Assembly (NCBI GenBank): GCA_050697555.1
Contig: JBOHAD010000003.1
Span: 26,411 to 90,410, forward strand
DNA length: 64,000 bases
Source: DASQWP01 sp050697555
Lineage (GTDB): Bacteria; Actinomycetota; Thermoleophilia; Gaiellales; Gaiellaceae
Reading direction: 5' to 3'
The position numbers and the translations under genes were made by a program. How positions within the stretch are numbered: the first letter of the stretch is position 1; every line of letters begins with the position of its first letter. This document shows positions 24,508 through 31,906 of the stretch, in pieces. The notes under the pieces are model-generated. The model saw only the letters and a list, made by a program, of their open reading frames with translations. It was not told the DNA's origin and made no database searches.

Positions 24508-24972
24508 CTAGCGTGTCGTCGCCCCGGCGCGGAGCCACGCCAGCGCGGGCTCGCGCTCGAAGAAGAGCATCCCGCCGATCTTGACCTCCCCCGGCACCTC
24601 GCCGCGCCGCGTCCGCTCGTAGAGCCATCGCTTCCACGTCTCGGGCTTCTTCGCCGGCGGCAGCTCGGCAACGAGCTGGTCGAGCGTCAGGAGTCGCGCC
24701 GTCGGCGACTCCTGGGCGGCTGTGGCCGGCGTGCGGGCGGCAAGCTCGGCGGCGAGGCGCGGCACCAGCGCGTCGACGAGCCCGGCGACGTCCTCGACAG
24801 GCGGGTCATGCGAAGCTGGGGGAGACTCGATCGGTCGCCGACGGTCCATCTCTTGCTCGCGCTCCCAGTCCGCAAGCGTGAGCTGGCCGTTGCTTCGATC
24901 CCCGCGTGGACGCGGCACTAGATCGCGTAGCATATCAGCATCCAGACGCTCGATCAACTCGCAGCGGTACAC
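24508..24972 (-). CDS. Excisionase-like / helix-turn-helix protein
   Basis: Up to 154 residues; the start is uncertain (GTG 24972, or ATG at 24933 or 24849). The C-terminal 60 residues (LLTLDQLVAELPPAKKPETW, KRWLYERTRRGEVPG, VKIGGMLFFEREPALAWL) look like the MerR/excisionase-type winged helix in which a helix-turn-helix is followed by a strand and a closing helix. It sits directly upstream of the integrase on the same strand, the usual place for a recombination directionality factor. The N-terminal portion is disordered-looking. Confidence 0.6.
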   Translation of the reverse strand: MYRCELIERLDADMLRDLVPRPRGDRSNGQLTLADWEREQEMDRRRPIESPPASHDPPVEDVAGLVDALVPRLAAELAARTPATAAQESPTARLLTLDQLVAELPPAKKPETWKRWLYERTRRGEVPGEVKIGGMLFFEREPALAWLRAGATTR

Positions 24973-24980
24973 TCACGCTC

Positions 24981-25268
24981 ATGCGCAGCGCAGACCTGAT
25001 CCGCGAGGCGCGTCTCCGCGCCGGCCTCACGCAGTACGAGCTCGCCGAGCGAACTGGTCGCGACAGATCTGTGATCGCACGCTGGGAGCAGGGTGCCGTG
25101 GCGCCGAGCCTTGAGACGCTCATCGAGCTGGTGCGCGCCTGCGGCTTCGAGCTCCCGCTCGAGCTCATCCCGCGCGACGACGCCAACCTCGAGCGCCTCC
25201 GCAAGAACGTTCTCCTCTCGCCCGAGCGCCGCGTACAGCGAATCCTCCGGGCGAGGGCGAACGCCTGA
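24981..25268 (+). CDS. XRE-family helix-turn-helix protein (putative antitoxin)
   Basis: 95 residues from ATG 24981. The first 60 form a Cro/C1-type helix-turn-helix: LIREARLRAGLTQYELAERT, GRDRSVIARWEQGAVAPSLE, TLIELVRACGFEL. The tail (LERLRKNVLLSPERRVQRIL) is helical. A TACACT box at 24968-24973, only 7 bases upstream, suggests a leaderless transcript. The next gene starts 3 bases after this stop and encodes a nucleotidyltransferase-like protein, so the pair has the layout of a toxin-antitoxin module with the regulator first. Confidence 0.85.
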   Translation: MRSADLIREARLRAGLTQYELAERTGRDRSVIARWEQGAVAPSLETLIELVRACGFELPLELIPRDDANLERLRKNVLLSPERRVQRILRARANA

Positions 25269-25270
25269 GG

Positions 25271-25771
25271 ATGGCCGAGCGTCCGCCCTTCGATCCCTAC
25301 GCGATCCTCTCGGCGCTCGACCGCCGACGGGTTGTGTACGTCGTGATCGGCTCTTTCGCCCGCGTCGTCCGTGGAGCCGAGGAGCTGCCCGACGGGCTCG
25401 ACATCGTGCCGTCGCTTCGCGCCGAGAACCTTCGCCGGCTCGAGGAAGCGTTGGCCGATCTGGAAGCCGTGGGCGTCGGCGGCGCTCGCATCAGCCTCAC
25501 CGAGACCCACGATGCCTTGATCCACACGACGAGCCCCGCCGGCGAGCTCAAGATCGTGCCCGAGCCGGACGGGACGCGCGGCTACGAGGATCTCCGCCGA
25601 GCCGCGACGCGGGAGCCTCTGGGACGGGGACTTCGCCCGTCCGTCGCCTCGACCGGCGATCTGGCGCGCATGCTCGCCGCGCTCGGGCGGGACGAAGACA
25701 GGCCAAAGCTGCAGGCGCTTCGCCAGGTCGCGGAGCTCGAGCGCAGCCTCGGCCCCGAGCTCGGGCTCTGA
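25271..25771 (+). CDS. Nucleotidyltransferase-like protein (putative toxin of an XRE pair)
   Basis: 166 residues. The N-terminal pattern FDPYAILSALDRRRVVYVVI, then GSFARVVRGAEELPDGLDIV, resembles the glycine-containing helix turn and acidic strand (GG.A...G..R.T.DiDi) of nucleotidyltransferase-fold proteins such as AbiEii- or MNT-type toxins, with a helical C-terminal half (GDLARMLAALGRDEDRPKLQ). The acidic motif is weak (GLDIV instead of DxD), so activity is uncertain. It is coupled to the XRE gene. Fold assignment is moderate; toxin function is inference from layout. Confidence 0.6.
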   Translation: MAERPPFDPYAILSALDRRRVVYVVIGSFARVVRGAEELPDGLDIVPSLRAENLRRLEEALADLEAVGVGGARISLTETHDALIHTTSPAGELKIVPEPDGTRGYEDLRRAATREPLGRGLRPSVASTGDLARMLAALGRDEDRPKLQALRQVAELERSLGPELGL

Positions 25772-25823
25772 TTTCCAGGACTGCCGACCGGCTCTCGATG
25801 AGCCGGGGCATGATGGCGAAGCG

Positions 25824-26042
25824 ATGAAATCCAAGCCCGCACTCCAAGACGTCGTAGAACTGCGCGAGGCGCGCGGTGGCCAGCCCGCGGGCGCGATCGG
25901 AGCCGTCGTCGAACTCTTCTCGACGGAGGCCCTCGTCGAGATCGCAGACGACGCCGGCCGGACCGTCGAAGTTCTGACGGTCCCGTACGAAGCACTTCGC
26001 ATCCGAGAGTCCCAGTCCGCGGCTCGCCGCGCCGCCGGATAA
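25824..26042 (+). CDS. DUF4926-like small protein
   Basis: 72 residues: a barrel-like pattern ALQDVVELREARGGQPAGAI, GAVVELFSTEALVEIADDAG, RTVEVLTVPYEALRI. This fits the DUF4926 family (short SH3-like proteins with a D-V-V start, a central G.iGtVVe turn and a terminal tvp strand). Members are common in accessory regions, often near toxins or restriction genes; the function is unknown. An ATG after GATGGCGAAGCG starts it. Confidence 0.65.
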   Translation: MKSKPALQDVVELREARGGQPAGAIGAVVELFSTEALVEIADDAGRTVEVLTVPYEALRIRESQSAARRAAG

Positions 26043-26192
26043 CCCGGCCGCGAGGGCAGCTAGTCAGCGGGATAGCCAGCGGGGGCACAGATGCATCATT
26101 CGATGCTCAACGACCTCATTGCCCCTCTGACCTACCCCGACCAGCTGGTTGCGCCCCGCGAACCGTGCCCGCACGCGGCCTAGTATGGAGGG

Positions 26193-27032
26193 GTGGAGAG
26201 TCCCGAGCACGAGCGCCGAAGCGTCGTCGAGTACGTGGAGCTCGAGGCCGGCGACGAGACCGTTACGCACGCAGAGAAGATCTCGTCGGAGCGCGTGATG
26301 GGCCACGAGTACGACGTCTGGGACGTCGAGACGAACAAGAACCGTTGGTGGGTTATCACGAACCCGACGAACCTCTACCTCAAGGACGAATTCAAGAGCA
26401 TGGACTACGTGCTCTCGTTCCACATCGGCCTCATGCACCGCGTGTTCGCACGACAGGCCCGGTCGGCCCGCACAGGCGATGAGGAGAAGGATCGCCTCCG
26501 CCTGCCCTGGCGGAAGTGGGAACAGGCGGCGAAGGCCTCCGAGGAGGCGGATGAGGCGGAGGAGTTCCAGGCGGTCGGCATGCGCTGCCGCGAAGCGTTG
26601 CTCGCATTCGTGTGGAGCGTTGCCAAGGACGAGATGGTTCCTGATGCCGACGAAGTGCCGAAGAAGGGTGACTTCCTGCACTGGAGCGAGTACATTGCCG
26701 CGGCGCTTACCCCGACCTCGCCCAGGTTGCGCGGCTACCTACGGAAGATGGCGGCCAATACCTGGGACCTCGTCAACTGGCTGACGCACGAGGCGAACGC
26801 GCACCGTTTCGATGCCATCATTGCGGTGGACGCGACTGCATACACCCTCGACGTGTTCGGGATGGCTCTTGTGCGCCATGAGCGCGGCCAGCCGGAACGA
26901 TGCCCGGAGTGCGCGTCATATCGACTCGTTGGCGACTATCGATCGGAACTCGACGCCTACGTGACGCTCTGCGAGGCGTGTGAGTGGGAAAGCGAGCCCC
27001 GCGAGGCGTCTCGGCGTTCGTCGCCTTCGTAA
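26193..27032 (+). CDS. Unknown protein with C-terminal zinc ribbon (accessory, possibly defence-related)
   Basis: 279 residues from a GTG. The first 75 look beta-rich (DETVTHAEKISSERVMGHEY, WWVITNPTNLYL), and the middle is helical with a segment AVGMRCREALLAFVWSVAKD that recalls HEPN-like helical domains. The C-terminus has two CxxC pairs (CPEC and CEACEW, about 24 residues apart) forming a probable zinc ribbon. I recognise no named family. GC content and codon use are lower than in chromosomal neighbours. Its island setting beside a toxin-antitoxin-like pair suggests a defence or addiction role, which is inference only. Confidence 0.7.
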   Translation: MESPEHERRSVVEYVELEAGDETVTHAEKISSERVMGHEYDVWDVETNKNRWWVITNPTNLYLKDEFKSMDYVLSFHIGLMHRVFARQARSARTGDEEKDRLRLPWRKWEQAAKASEEADEAEEFQAVGMRCREALLAFVWSVAKDEMVPDADEVPKKGDFLHWSEYIAAALTPTSPRLRGYLRKMAANTWDLVNWLTHEANAHRFDAIIAVDATAYTLDVFGMALVRHERGQPERCPECASYRLVGDYRSELDAYVTLCEACEWESEPREASRRSSPS

Positions 27033-27142
27033 CCGGCGCTCGCCAATCCGAGGTTGCGCCACGTCACGGGGGTGCCTCGAGCTGCGCGCCGCGACGTTCT
27101 CAGTGGCGGCCAGCATCGAAGGATGCATCTGCGTCTCGCGTG

Positions 27143-27634
27143 CTAGGGCTGCGCGATCGTCTCGGGTCTGCGACGGGTCTCCGCGGCCAGCGGTCGGCCG
27201 TGAGCATCCCCCTCGAGGATCTCCTTGAGCCTGGCGAGGTCGGCCTTGAATCCGCGGCGCATGAGTCTTGCGACGAGGGGGTCGAGCAACCTGCCGAACA
27301 TCGTTTCCGCCTCGGCTACGACCGTGGCACGACAGCGCCCGTGTGCCGGCTCGCAGAGGCAGGCCGTGTTGAGGTCGAATGGCCCTTCGATCGTCCGATG
27401 GGCGATCTGCCGGCCCGGCTCGAACGTGGTCACCTCGTCGACGTACTCCGCTCGCCGTCCGAACATCTTCATCGCCATCCGGCCGCGGCAGCCTACGCCC
27501 GGGCTGGCGGAGGGATCCAGCCATTCCGACTCCACCACCGCTCCCATCCACACCGGATCGTTGTTCCGGACGGCGAGGAAGGCGAAGACGTCGTCGGGCG
27601 ATCGGTTGATGACGATGCTCTCCTCGATTCTCAT
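27143..27634 (-). CDS. SRPBCC-family protein (polyketide cyclase/START-like)
   Basis: 163 residues with the typical START-like order: the opening strand and Pro of RIEESIVINRSPDDVFAFLA, a central GVGCRGRMAMKMFGRRAEY, strands EVTTFEPGRQIAHRTIEG and ATVVAEAETMFG, and the long C-terminal helix (MRRGFKADLARLKEILEG). It probably binds a hydrophobic small molecule. Its ATG at 27634 follows AAGGGAGCAAAG on the coding strand, a good ribosome-binding site. It shares orientation with the SnoaL-like gene upstream (68 bases), so the two may be one unit. Confidence 0.86.
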   Translation of the reverse strand: MRIEESIVINRSPDDVFAFLAVRNNDPVWMGAVVESEWLDPSASPGVGCRGRMAMKMFGRRAEYVDEVTTFEPGRQIAHRTIEGPFDLNTACLCEPAHGRCRATVVAEAETMFGRLLDPLVARLMRRGFKADLARLKEILEGDAHGRPLAAETRRRPETIAQP

Positions 27635-27701
27635 CTTTGCTCCCTTCGTCGCGATCGAACGAGACCGGTAGCGGGCCGCCGCCTGTCCCGCGGTACCTCG
27701 G

Positions 27702-28127
27702 CTACCGCGCGGCCGGTTGGGGAGCGATGCCGAGCTGCTGGAGCATCCCGAGCATGTCCCAGTTGGTCCAGCCTTCGACGATCTGGCCGCCGTCGTCGAA
27801 GCGCTCGATGGTGATGCCCGTGACGGTGGCCGTCTGCCCGGTCGGGTCGATGCCCATCAGCTCGCCGTCGTGCGTCCCGCGGGCAGTCCACCTCGTGGCG
27901 ACCTTGTCACCGTCGGCGACTTGGTCTTCGACCGTCACGGTGAGATCGGGGACGCCCTCCCTCAGCCGACCGATGTACTCCTTGACGCCGTCCGGGCCTC
28001 GGACCGGGGCCTCGGGCCCGGACGGGTGACCGACGTACTCGGGCGCGAACAGCTCGTCGACGACATCGAAATCTCCTTCGCTCCAGACCTCGTCGAAGAA
28101 CCGCCGCGCTGTGGCACTGGTGCTCAT
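27702..28127 (-). CDS. SnoaL-like polyketide cyclase / ester cyclase family protein
   Basis: 141 residues from ATG 28127, which is preceded by AGGAGGCGAG on the coding strand; a longer frame to 28193 is less likely. It has the NTF2-like/SnoaL pattern: ARRFFDEVWSEGDFDVVDEL, FAPEYVGHPSG, VKEYIGRLREGVPDLTVTVE, VATRWTARGTHDGELMGI and a terminal WTNWDMLGMLQQLGI. Such proteins are small dimeric alpha+beta barrels; the ligand is unknown here. Confidence 0.87.
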   Translation of the reverse strand: MSTSATARRFFDEVWSEGDFDVVDELFAPEYVGHPSGPEAPVRGPDGVKEYIGRLREGVPDLTVTVEDQVADGDKVATRWTARGTHDGELMGIDPTGQTATVTGITIERFDDGGQIVEGWTNWDMLGMLQQLGIAPQPAAR

Positions 28128-28215
28128 CTCGCCTCCTTCACTCGACGAATGCCGTTCTCGCCCAGCATGGCGAGCGCGACCGGACGTCCGCATCGGCAGA
28201 CCTACCTATTTCGCC

Positions 28216-29760
28216 TCACGAGAGGAGGCCGTGCTCCATCGCGAACAGCGCGGCGGAGGCTCTGCTGGAGACGCCGATCTTCGCGTAGATGTGCTGCACG
28301 TGGTGTTCCGCGGTTCGCGTGGATATGTACAAGCGCCGCGCGATCGCTCGGTTCGAGAGGCCTTGTGCAACGAGCTGCAACACCTCGACCTCCCGCTCGC
28401 TCAGCCCCGCCGGCCGAAGGTCCGCTCTCCTCTGCGGGGGCCCTCCGGCGGCATCCACGACGGCCCTTACCGCATCGGGGTCGAGTCGTCCCGCTTGGGC
28501 GTCGTGCTGTAGTCGCGCGGCCGCCTCGTCGACCGCCAGTGCGTCGCGGTGCGGCCGGACCTGGGTCATCGCCTGAAGGGCATCCGCGGCCGCGAGGATG
28601 CGAGCCGGAAATGGGATCTGCGCCGCGCTACAGCCACGGTGGTAGCCCGACCCGTCCATGCGCTCGTGGTGCAGGCCCGCGAGGGCGGCCATCGGCTCCA
28701 GGACAGCCGTGCAGGAGAGGATTCGTTCCGAGTGATACGGGTGCAGGCGGACCTGCTCCCACTCCCCGCTCGTCAGCTGTCCGGGCTTCTCCCAGACGGC
28801 GTTCGAGATCGCGACTCGGCCGAGATCGTGTAGCAGCGCCGCAATCGTCAGCCGCGCCAGCGCGTCCATGTCGAGCCCGAGGTTCTCGCCGGCCGCCCGC
28901 GCCAGCCGCGCCACGCCGGCCGAGTGGCCGTAGGTGAAGGGCGTCTTGAGATCCGCTAGATCTCCGAAGGTCGCGGCCAGCTCCGGCAGCCGCGCGATCG
29001 GAACGAAGCGGACGGGCTCCGGCTCCGCCTCGAGCACCCGGCGGCGGGGATCGCCGCGGCTCGCAGCCTCCAGCAGCTCGGCGGCATGCGCCACGAACGT
29101 GTCGGCGATGGCCGGATCGAAGATGCTCCCGGCACGCCGCAGGACGGCCTCGACGGCAAGCTCCCGCCCTCCCAGGACGTCGAACTTCGCCCCCACGCTC
29201 GCGACGTGCACCACGCGCCCGGTCAGCGCGATCTCCACCCCCTTGAGACCCTCCGGGACGCCCTTCCCGTTCCACCACTCGGAGTACTGGCGCAGACTCA
29301 GCTGCACCTCTTTCGGGAGGCCGAGTCGGCGGGCGGTATGCGCGGCGACCTCGCACGACGCCGTCGCGAAGCGCTTCAGGAACCCTGGCCCCTTCGTGAG
29401 GAACCGCGCCGCGATCCGCGCTCGCTCCCTGCCGTCGACCTCCCGCAGCAGCGACGGCAGATACGTCGTAAACAGCTCCTTCGGGTCGGCGAAGTTCGTC
29501 CTCTGCGCCGCCCGGTTCGCCGCTAGATCGTCGCTCCACACCAGGTAGGTCTCGTGCGCGTACCCCGTGCAGCCGACGTGCTCGAGCAGGGCATCGTAGA
29601 AGACATCGGCGACCTCGCTCTCATGGAGCTCCAGCTTGCGCGCTAGCGCCGTGGCGACCAGACATGACCGCACGGCGTCGTCGGGGGGAAGGCCGAGCCC
29701 GTGATCCGAGATCAGCGAGAGCCCGGCGAGCAAATCGGCGAGCCGAACGCCATCGTTCAC
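28216..29760 (-). CDS. HD-GYP phosphodiesterase-type protein with C-terminal LuxR helix-turn-helix
   Basis: 514 residues. An N-terminal HD-like region (VRLADLLAGLSLISDHGLGL to about 240) is followed by a full HD-GYP domain: YGHSAGVARLARAAG, LLHDLGRVAISNAVW (about 305), HPYHSERIL and LHHERMDGSGYHRG, which carries the GYP motif. The C-terminal 65 residues are a LuxR-type helix-turn-helix (LSEREVEVLQLVAQGLSNRA, IARRLYISTRTAEHHVQHIY). The protein should hydrolyse c-di-GMP, or sense it, and bind DNA. It is the last gene before the right attachment site. Its partner in signalling could be the GGDEF protein at 17.3 kb. Confidence 0.93.
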   Translation of the reverse strand: MNDGVRLADLLAGLSLISDHGLGLPPDDAVRSCLVATALARKLELHESEVADVFYDALLEHVGCTGYAHETYLVWSDDLAANRAAQRTNFADPKELFTTYLPSLLREVDGRERARIAARFLTKGPGFLKRFATASCEVAAHTARRLGLPKEVQLSLRQYSEWWNGKGVPEGLKGVEIALTGRVVHVASVGAKFDVLGGRELAVEAVLRRAGSIFDPAIADTFVAHAAELLEAASRGDPRRRVLEAEPEPVRFVPIARLPELAATFGDLADLKTPFTYGHSAGVARLARAAGENLGLDMDALARLTIAALLHDLGRVAISNAVWEKPGQLTSGEWEQVRLHPYHSERILSCTAVLEPMAALAGLHHERMDGSGYHRGCSAAQIPFPARILAAADALQAMTQVRPHRDALAVDEAAARLQHDAQAGRLDPDAVRAVVDAAGGPPQRRADLRPAGLSEREVEVLQLVAQGLSNRAIARRLYISTRTAEHHVQHIYAKIGVSSRASAALFAMEHGLLS

Positions 29761-30233
29761 GATGGCAGGGACCTTAGACCGGGCTATCTTTCCGCTCGGC
29801 CGCGGCTAACGTCCTGCTAAGGAAACGGTCGCAAACGCACTCCGGTGCGTCTCCCGGTCCGAGACCGTCAAGAGGCCGGAAAGCCGCATGGATAAAGCGA
29901 TTAGCGAAAACAGCCGGAACCAAACCAAACCACTCCGAAAGCCCTACTTCAGCTTTGCAAGCCGGAGGTCGCGGGTTCGACTCCCGCACGCTCCATCGCC
30001 GCTAGTAGCGCCGATTCGTCCGAAATTCCCGCAAATCGCCGCAAATCGAAGAGTAGACGGTATCCGCCGGCCAGAAGCGGTTGGAGTAGCTCTTGCTCCG
30101 TCTCGAGACAGGCGTAGCGAGGGGCGAGGTCGTCTTCTTGGGCACCTTCCGTAAGGAGAGCCTCCGCCCGGGTGGAGCGCGGGCAGTCCCTGCGCGGCAG
30201 TGCCTCGAGGGACCTCGGTGGTAACATCGTCGT
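29761..30233. other. Right attachment region and 3' flank
   Basis: It contains CTGCTAAGGAAA at 29814-29825 (arm repeat), an AT-richer stretch at 29870-29950 and the tRNA 3' duplicate at 29952-29995. From 29996 to 30233 I see no gene or structured RNA. Confidence 0.6.
29952..29995 (+). repeat. attR: duplicated 3' end of tRNA-Ala
   Basis: 44 nt from the anticodon loop to the discriminator base. The first 19 bases are identical to 22599-22617. The T-arm (GCGGG-TTCGACT-CCCGC) differs in sequence but is still perfectly paired, and the acceptor strand ACGCTCCA is the same. It has no D-arm or 5' acceptor and is not a functional tRNA. Confidence 0.87.
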
Positions 30234-30983
30234 TTGCTGTACTGCGGGAGGCACCTCGGCGCCGACTCGCTATCCGCGCGGGCTCGTCGCCTGGAACTGC
30301 GCGTGGTCGCGCGAGCCCGGCTCTACGCGCGAGCGAGACGGCCTGCGTTCGCCTGCTATCTCCTGGCACGGTGGTCCAGAGCCCTGATCCCTCCCGTTGC
30401 CGTGGTTGTCTCCGCCGTCCTGGTCTCCGCCGCCCTCGGCGTCGGGATCGCGTTCTTGGTGGGCCCCGGTCTGCGTTACGAGGTCGCGAGCGTTGGCCCG
30501 AGGATGAGCGTACAGCCGTCCTCCGCCGGCTTCCCGATCGCAGAGTCGACCGCGATCTCGGGCGACGAGATCCCCATCGCCCAGCGCGCGGGAACTGGAA
30601 GGCCGTCGGCTGGAGGAAGCGGACCCGTGTCGACGGCGTCGTCGCGTGCGAGCGCGTCCGCGGCCGACGATGGTCTCTTCTCTACTGGACCGAGCCTCGC
30701 TTTGGAACCCGCTACCCACGACGGGCCATCGCGCTCCGAGCAGGGAGGCACCTCGGAACCCCCCGCCGGATCGAGCGCCGGCGCGCCGCCCGACGATGAG
30801 GAGCCCTCGGAGGAAGTCCCCGGGGAAGAGGAAGAGGCCCCGCCCGAGGAGCCACCGGGAAGCGAGGAGAAGGTGACCATCTGCCACAAGGCCGGCTCGA
30901 CGGGTGCGAAGACCCTTACTGTGGGGGCGGGCGCGGTCGAGGGGCATCTGGCCCACGGGGACACGCTCGGCGCCTGTCCGTAG
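30234..30983 (+). CDS. Membrane-anchored acidic protein with C-terminal ICH/HLAHGD motif
   Basis: Up to 249 residues; the start is uncertain. A basic N-terminus and one hydrophobic segment (LIPPVAVVVSAVLVSAALGV) are followed by a low-complexity Ser/Pro/Glu-rich region. The C-terminus reads VTICHKAGSTGAKTLTVGAG then AVEGHLAHGDTLGAC. That short Cys/His motif is seen at the ends of many exported or surface proteins; its function is not known to me. The spike/PAAR genes follow after about 100 bases. The N-terminal 40 residues are arginine-rich and may not be translated. Confidence 0.5.
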   Translation: MLYCGRHLGADSLSARARRLELRVVARARLYARARRPAFACYLLARWSRALIPPVAVVVSAVLVSAALGVGIAFLVGPGLRYEVASVGPRMSVQPSSAGFPIAESTAISGDEIPIAQRAGTGRPSAGGSGPVSTASSRASASAADDGLFSTGPSLALEPATHDGPSRSEQGGTSEPPAGSSAGAPPDDEEPSEEVPGEEEEAPPEEPPGSEEKVTICHKAGSTGAKTLTVGAGAVEGHLAHGDTLGACP

Positions 30984-31079
30984 CGGCGGGCCGCGGACCG
31001 GGGTGAGGCCGACAGGTCATGACCCTGCACCCGCCGCGCCGCATTTGATCTCGACGTGCACGCGGGTCAAGATGCCCCG

Positions 31080-31604
31080 ATGGCGCGGAAGCGCGCGGCA
31101 AGCCAGGGCCAGGTCGACGGCGTCGTGACGGCAGTCGTGGCCGCGAACCGGGATCCGAAGGGGCTCGGCCGCGTCAAGGTTGCGTTCGCGGACACAGACC
31201 GGGAAGTCTGGGCCCGCGTGGCGACCCCGCTGGCGGGCGACGGGCGCGGCGTGCACTTCTTCCCCGAGGTCGGGGACGAGGTGCTCGTCGCCTTCGAGGG
31301 AGGCGATCCCCGCTCTCCGTATGTCCTGGGCGCGCTCTGGGGAGGCTCGAGCGACCCGCCGGAGAGGATCGAGATCGCGGACGGGAAGGGCGGAAGCTCG
31401 ATCACGATCGACTCGGCGTCGGGCGCGATCACGATCGCGGCGGAAGGCGACGTCACGATCCGCTCCGCGGGTGGCACGCTTCGCCTCGAGGGAGTTCGGG
31501 TCGAGATCGACGCGGCTGCCGTGCTCGAGGCGCGCGGGGCGCAGGTCGAGATCGCCGGCGATGCCGTCGCGAGCATCAAGGGCGGCATCGTGACGATCAA
31601 CTAA
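31080..31604 (+). CDS. gpV/VgrG-type spike protein (phage baseplate OB-fold and beta-helix)
   Basis: 174 residues from ATG 31080. The N-terminal 90 residues match the gp5/VgrG OB domain: VDGVVTAVVAANRDPKGLGR, VKVAFADTDREVWARVATPL, HFFPEVGDEVLVAFEGGDPR, PYVLGALWGG. The rest is a repetitive beta-prism/helix region (SSITIDSASGAITIAAEGDV, TIRSAGGTLRLEGVRVEID) typical of the trimeric needle. Such proteins form the membrane-piercing spike of contractile tails, type VI secretion or extracellular injection systems. The PAAR tip gene follows with a 2-base gap. No sheath, tube or baseplate genes are in the window. Confidence 0.86.
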   Translation: MARKRAASQGQVDGVVTAVVAANRDPKGLGRVKVAFADTDREVWARVATPLAGDGRGVHFFPEVGDEVLVAFEGGDPRSPYVLGALWGGSSDPPERIEIADGKGGSSITIDSASGAITIAAEGDVTIRSAGGTLRLEGVRVEIDAAAVLEARGAQVEIAGDAVASIKGGIVTIN

Positions 31605-31606
31605 CC

Positions 31607-31903
31607 ATGTCCTCCGCCGCCGCCCGCGTCGGGGACATGCATACCTGCCCAGCCGTCACCGGCCTCGTTCCGCATGTCGGCGGGCCCGTCCTGCCGCCCG
31701 GCGTCTCCTCCGTTCTCGTCGGTGGCCTCCCCGCGGCCGCCGTCGGCGCCGCGTGCCTCTGCGCCGGCCCTCCGGACACGATCGTGTCCGGGTCGGCAAC
31801 CGTCCTGGTCGGCGGCCGGGCCGCGGCTCGCGTCGGAAGCGGCACGGCGCACGGAGGCTCCGTCGTGGGCCCGGGCTGCGTAACAGTCCTCATCGGAGGT
31901 TGA
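31607..31903 (+). CDS. PAAR-domain spike tip protein
   Basis: 98 residues made of the PAAR repeat pattern: SSAAARVGDMHTCPAVTG, HVGGPVLPPGVSSVLVGGLP, AAAVGAACLCAGPPDTIVSG, SATVLVGGRAAARVGSGTAH and a final GPGCVTVLIGG. The metal-site residues H, H and C (VGDMHTC, TAHGG, GPGC) are present, suggesting the zinc-bound cone that caps a VgrG/gpV trimer. It has no C-terminal effector extension. It is tightly linked to the spike gene and ends 3 bases before the LysE gene. Confidence 0.87.
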   Translation: MSSAAARVGDMHTCPAVTGLVPHVGGPVLPPGVSSVLVGGLPAAAVGAACLCAGPPDTIVSGSATVLVGGRAAARVGSGTAHGGSVVGPGCVTVLIGG

Positions 31904-31906
31904 GCG

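Larger units (their letters stand above)
22599..29995. mobile_element. Integrated genomic island in tRNA-Ala, about 7.4 kb, with a decayed integrase
   Basis: It is bounded by the tRNA-Ala 3' half and its duplicate. The integrase lies next to the tRNA-proximal end, pointing toward it, and copies of CTGCTAAGGAAA sit just inside each end like arm-type binding sites. Cargo: a frameshifted membrane protein, broken integrase, excisionase-like protein, XRE/nucleotidyltransferase pair, DUF4926-like protein, zinc-ribbon protein, SRPBCC, SnoaL-like and HD-GYP/LuxR genes. The right-hand attachment region (29870-29950) is clearly AT-richer than its surroundings. Autonomous excision seems unlikely, because the integrase has lost its HxxR region. 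Confidence 0.85.

Noticed and set aside
29952..29995. A second tRNA gene
   Set aside because: Only the 3' 44 nt are present; there is no D-arm or 5' acceptor strand, so it is an attachment-site duplicate.
31056..31080. Upstream start for the spike protein at 31056
   Set aside because: The ATG at 31080 gives the normal N-terminus; the eight extra residues look non-coding.
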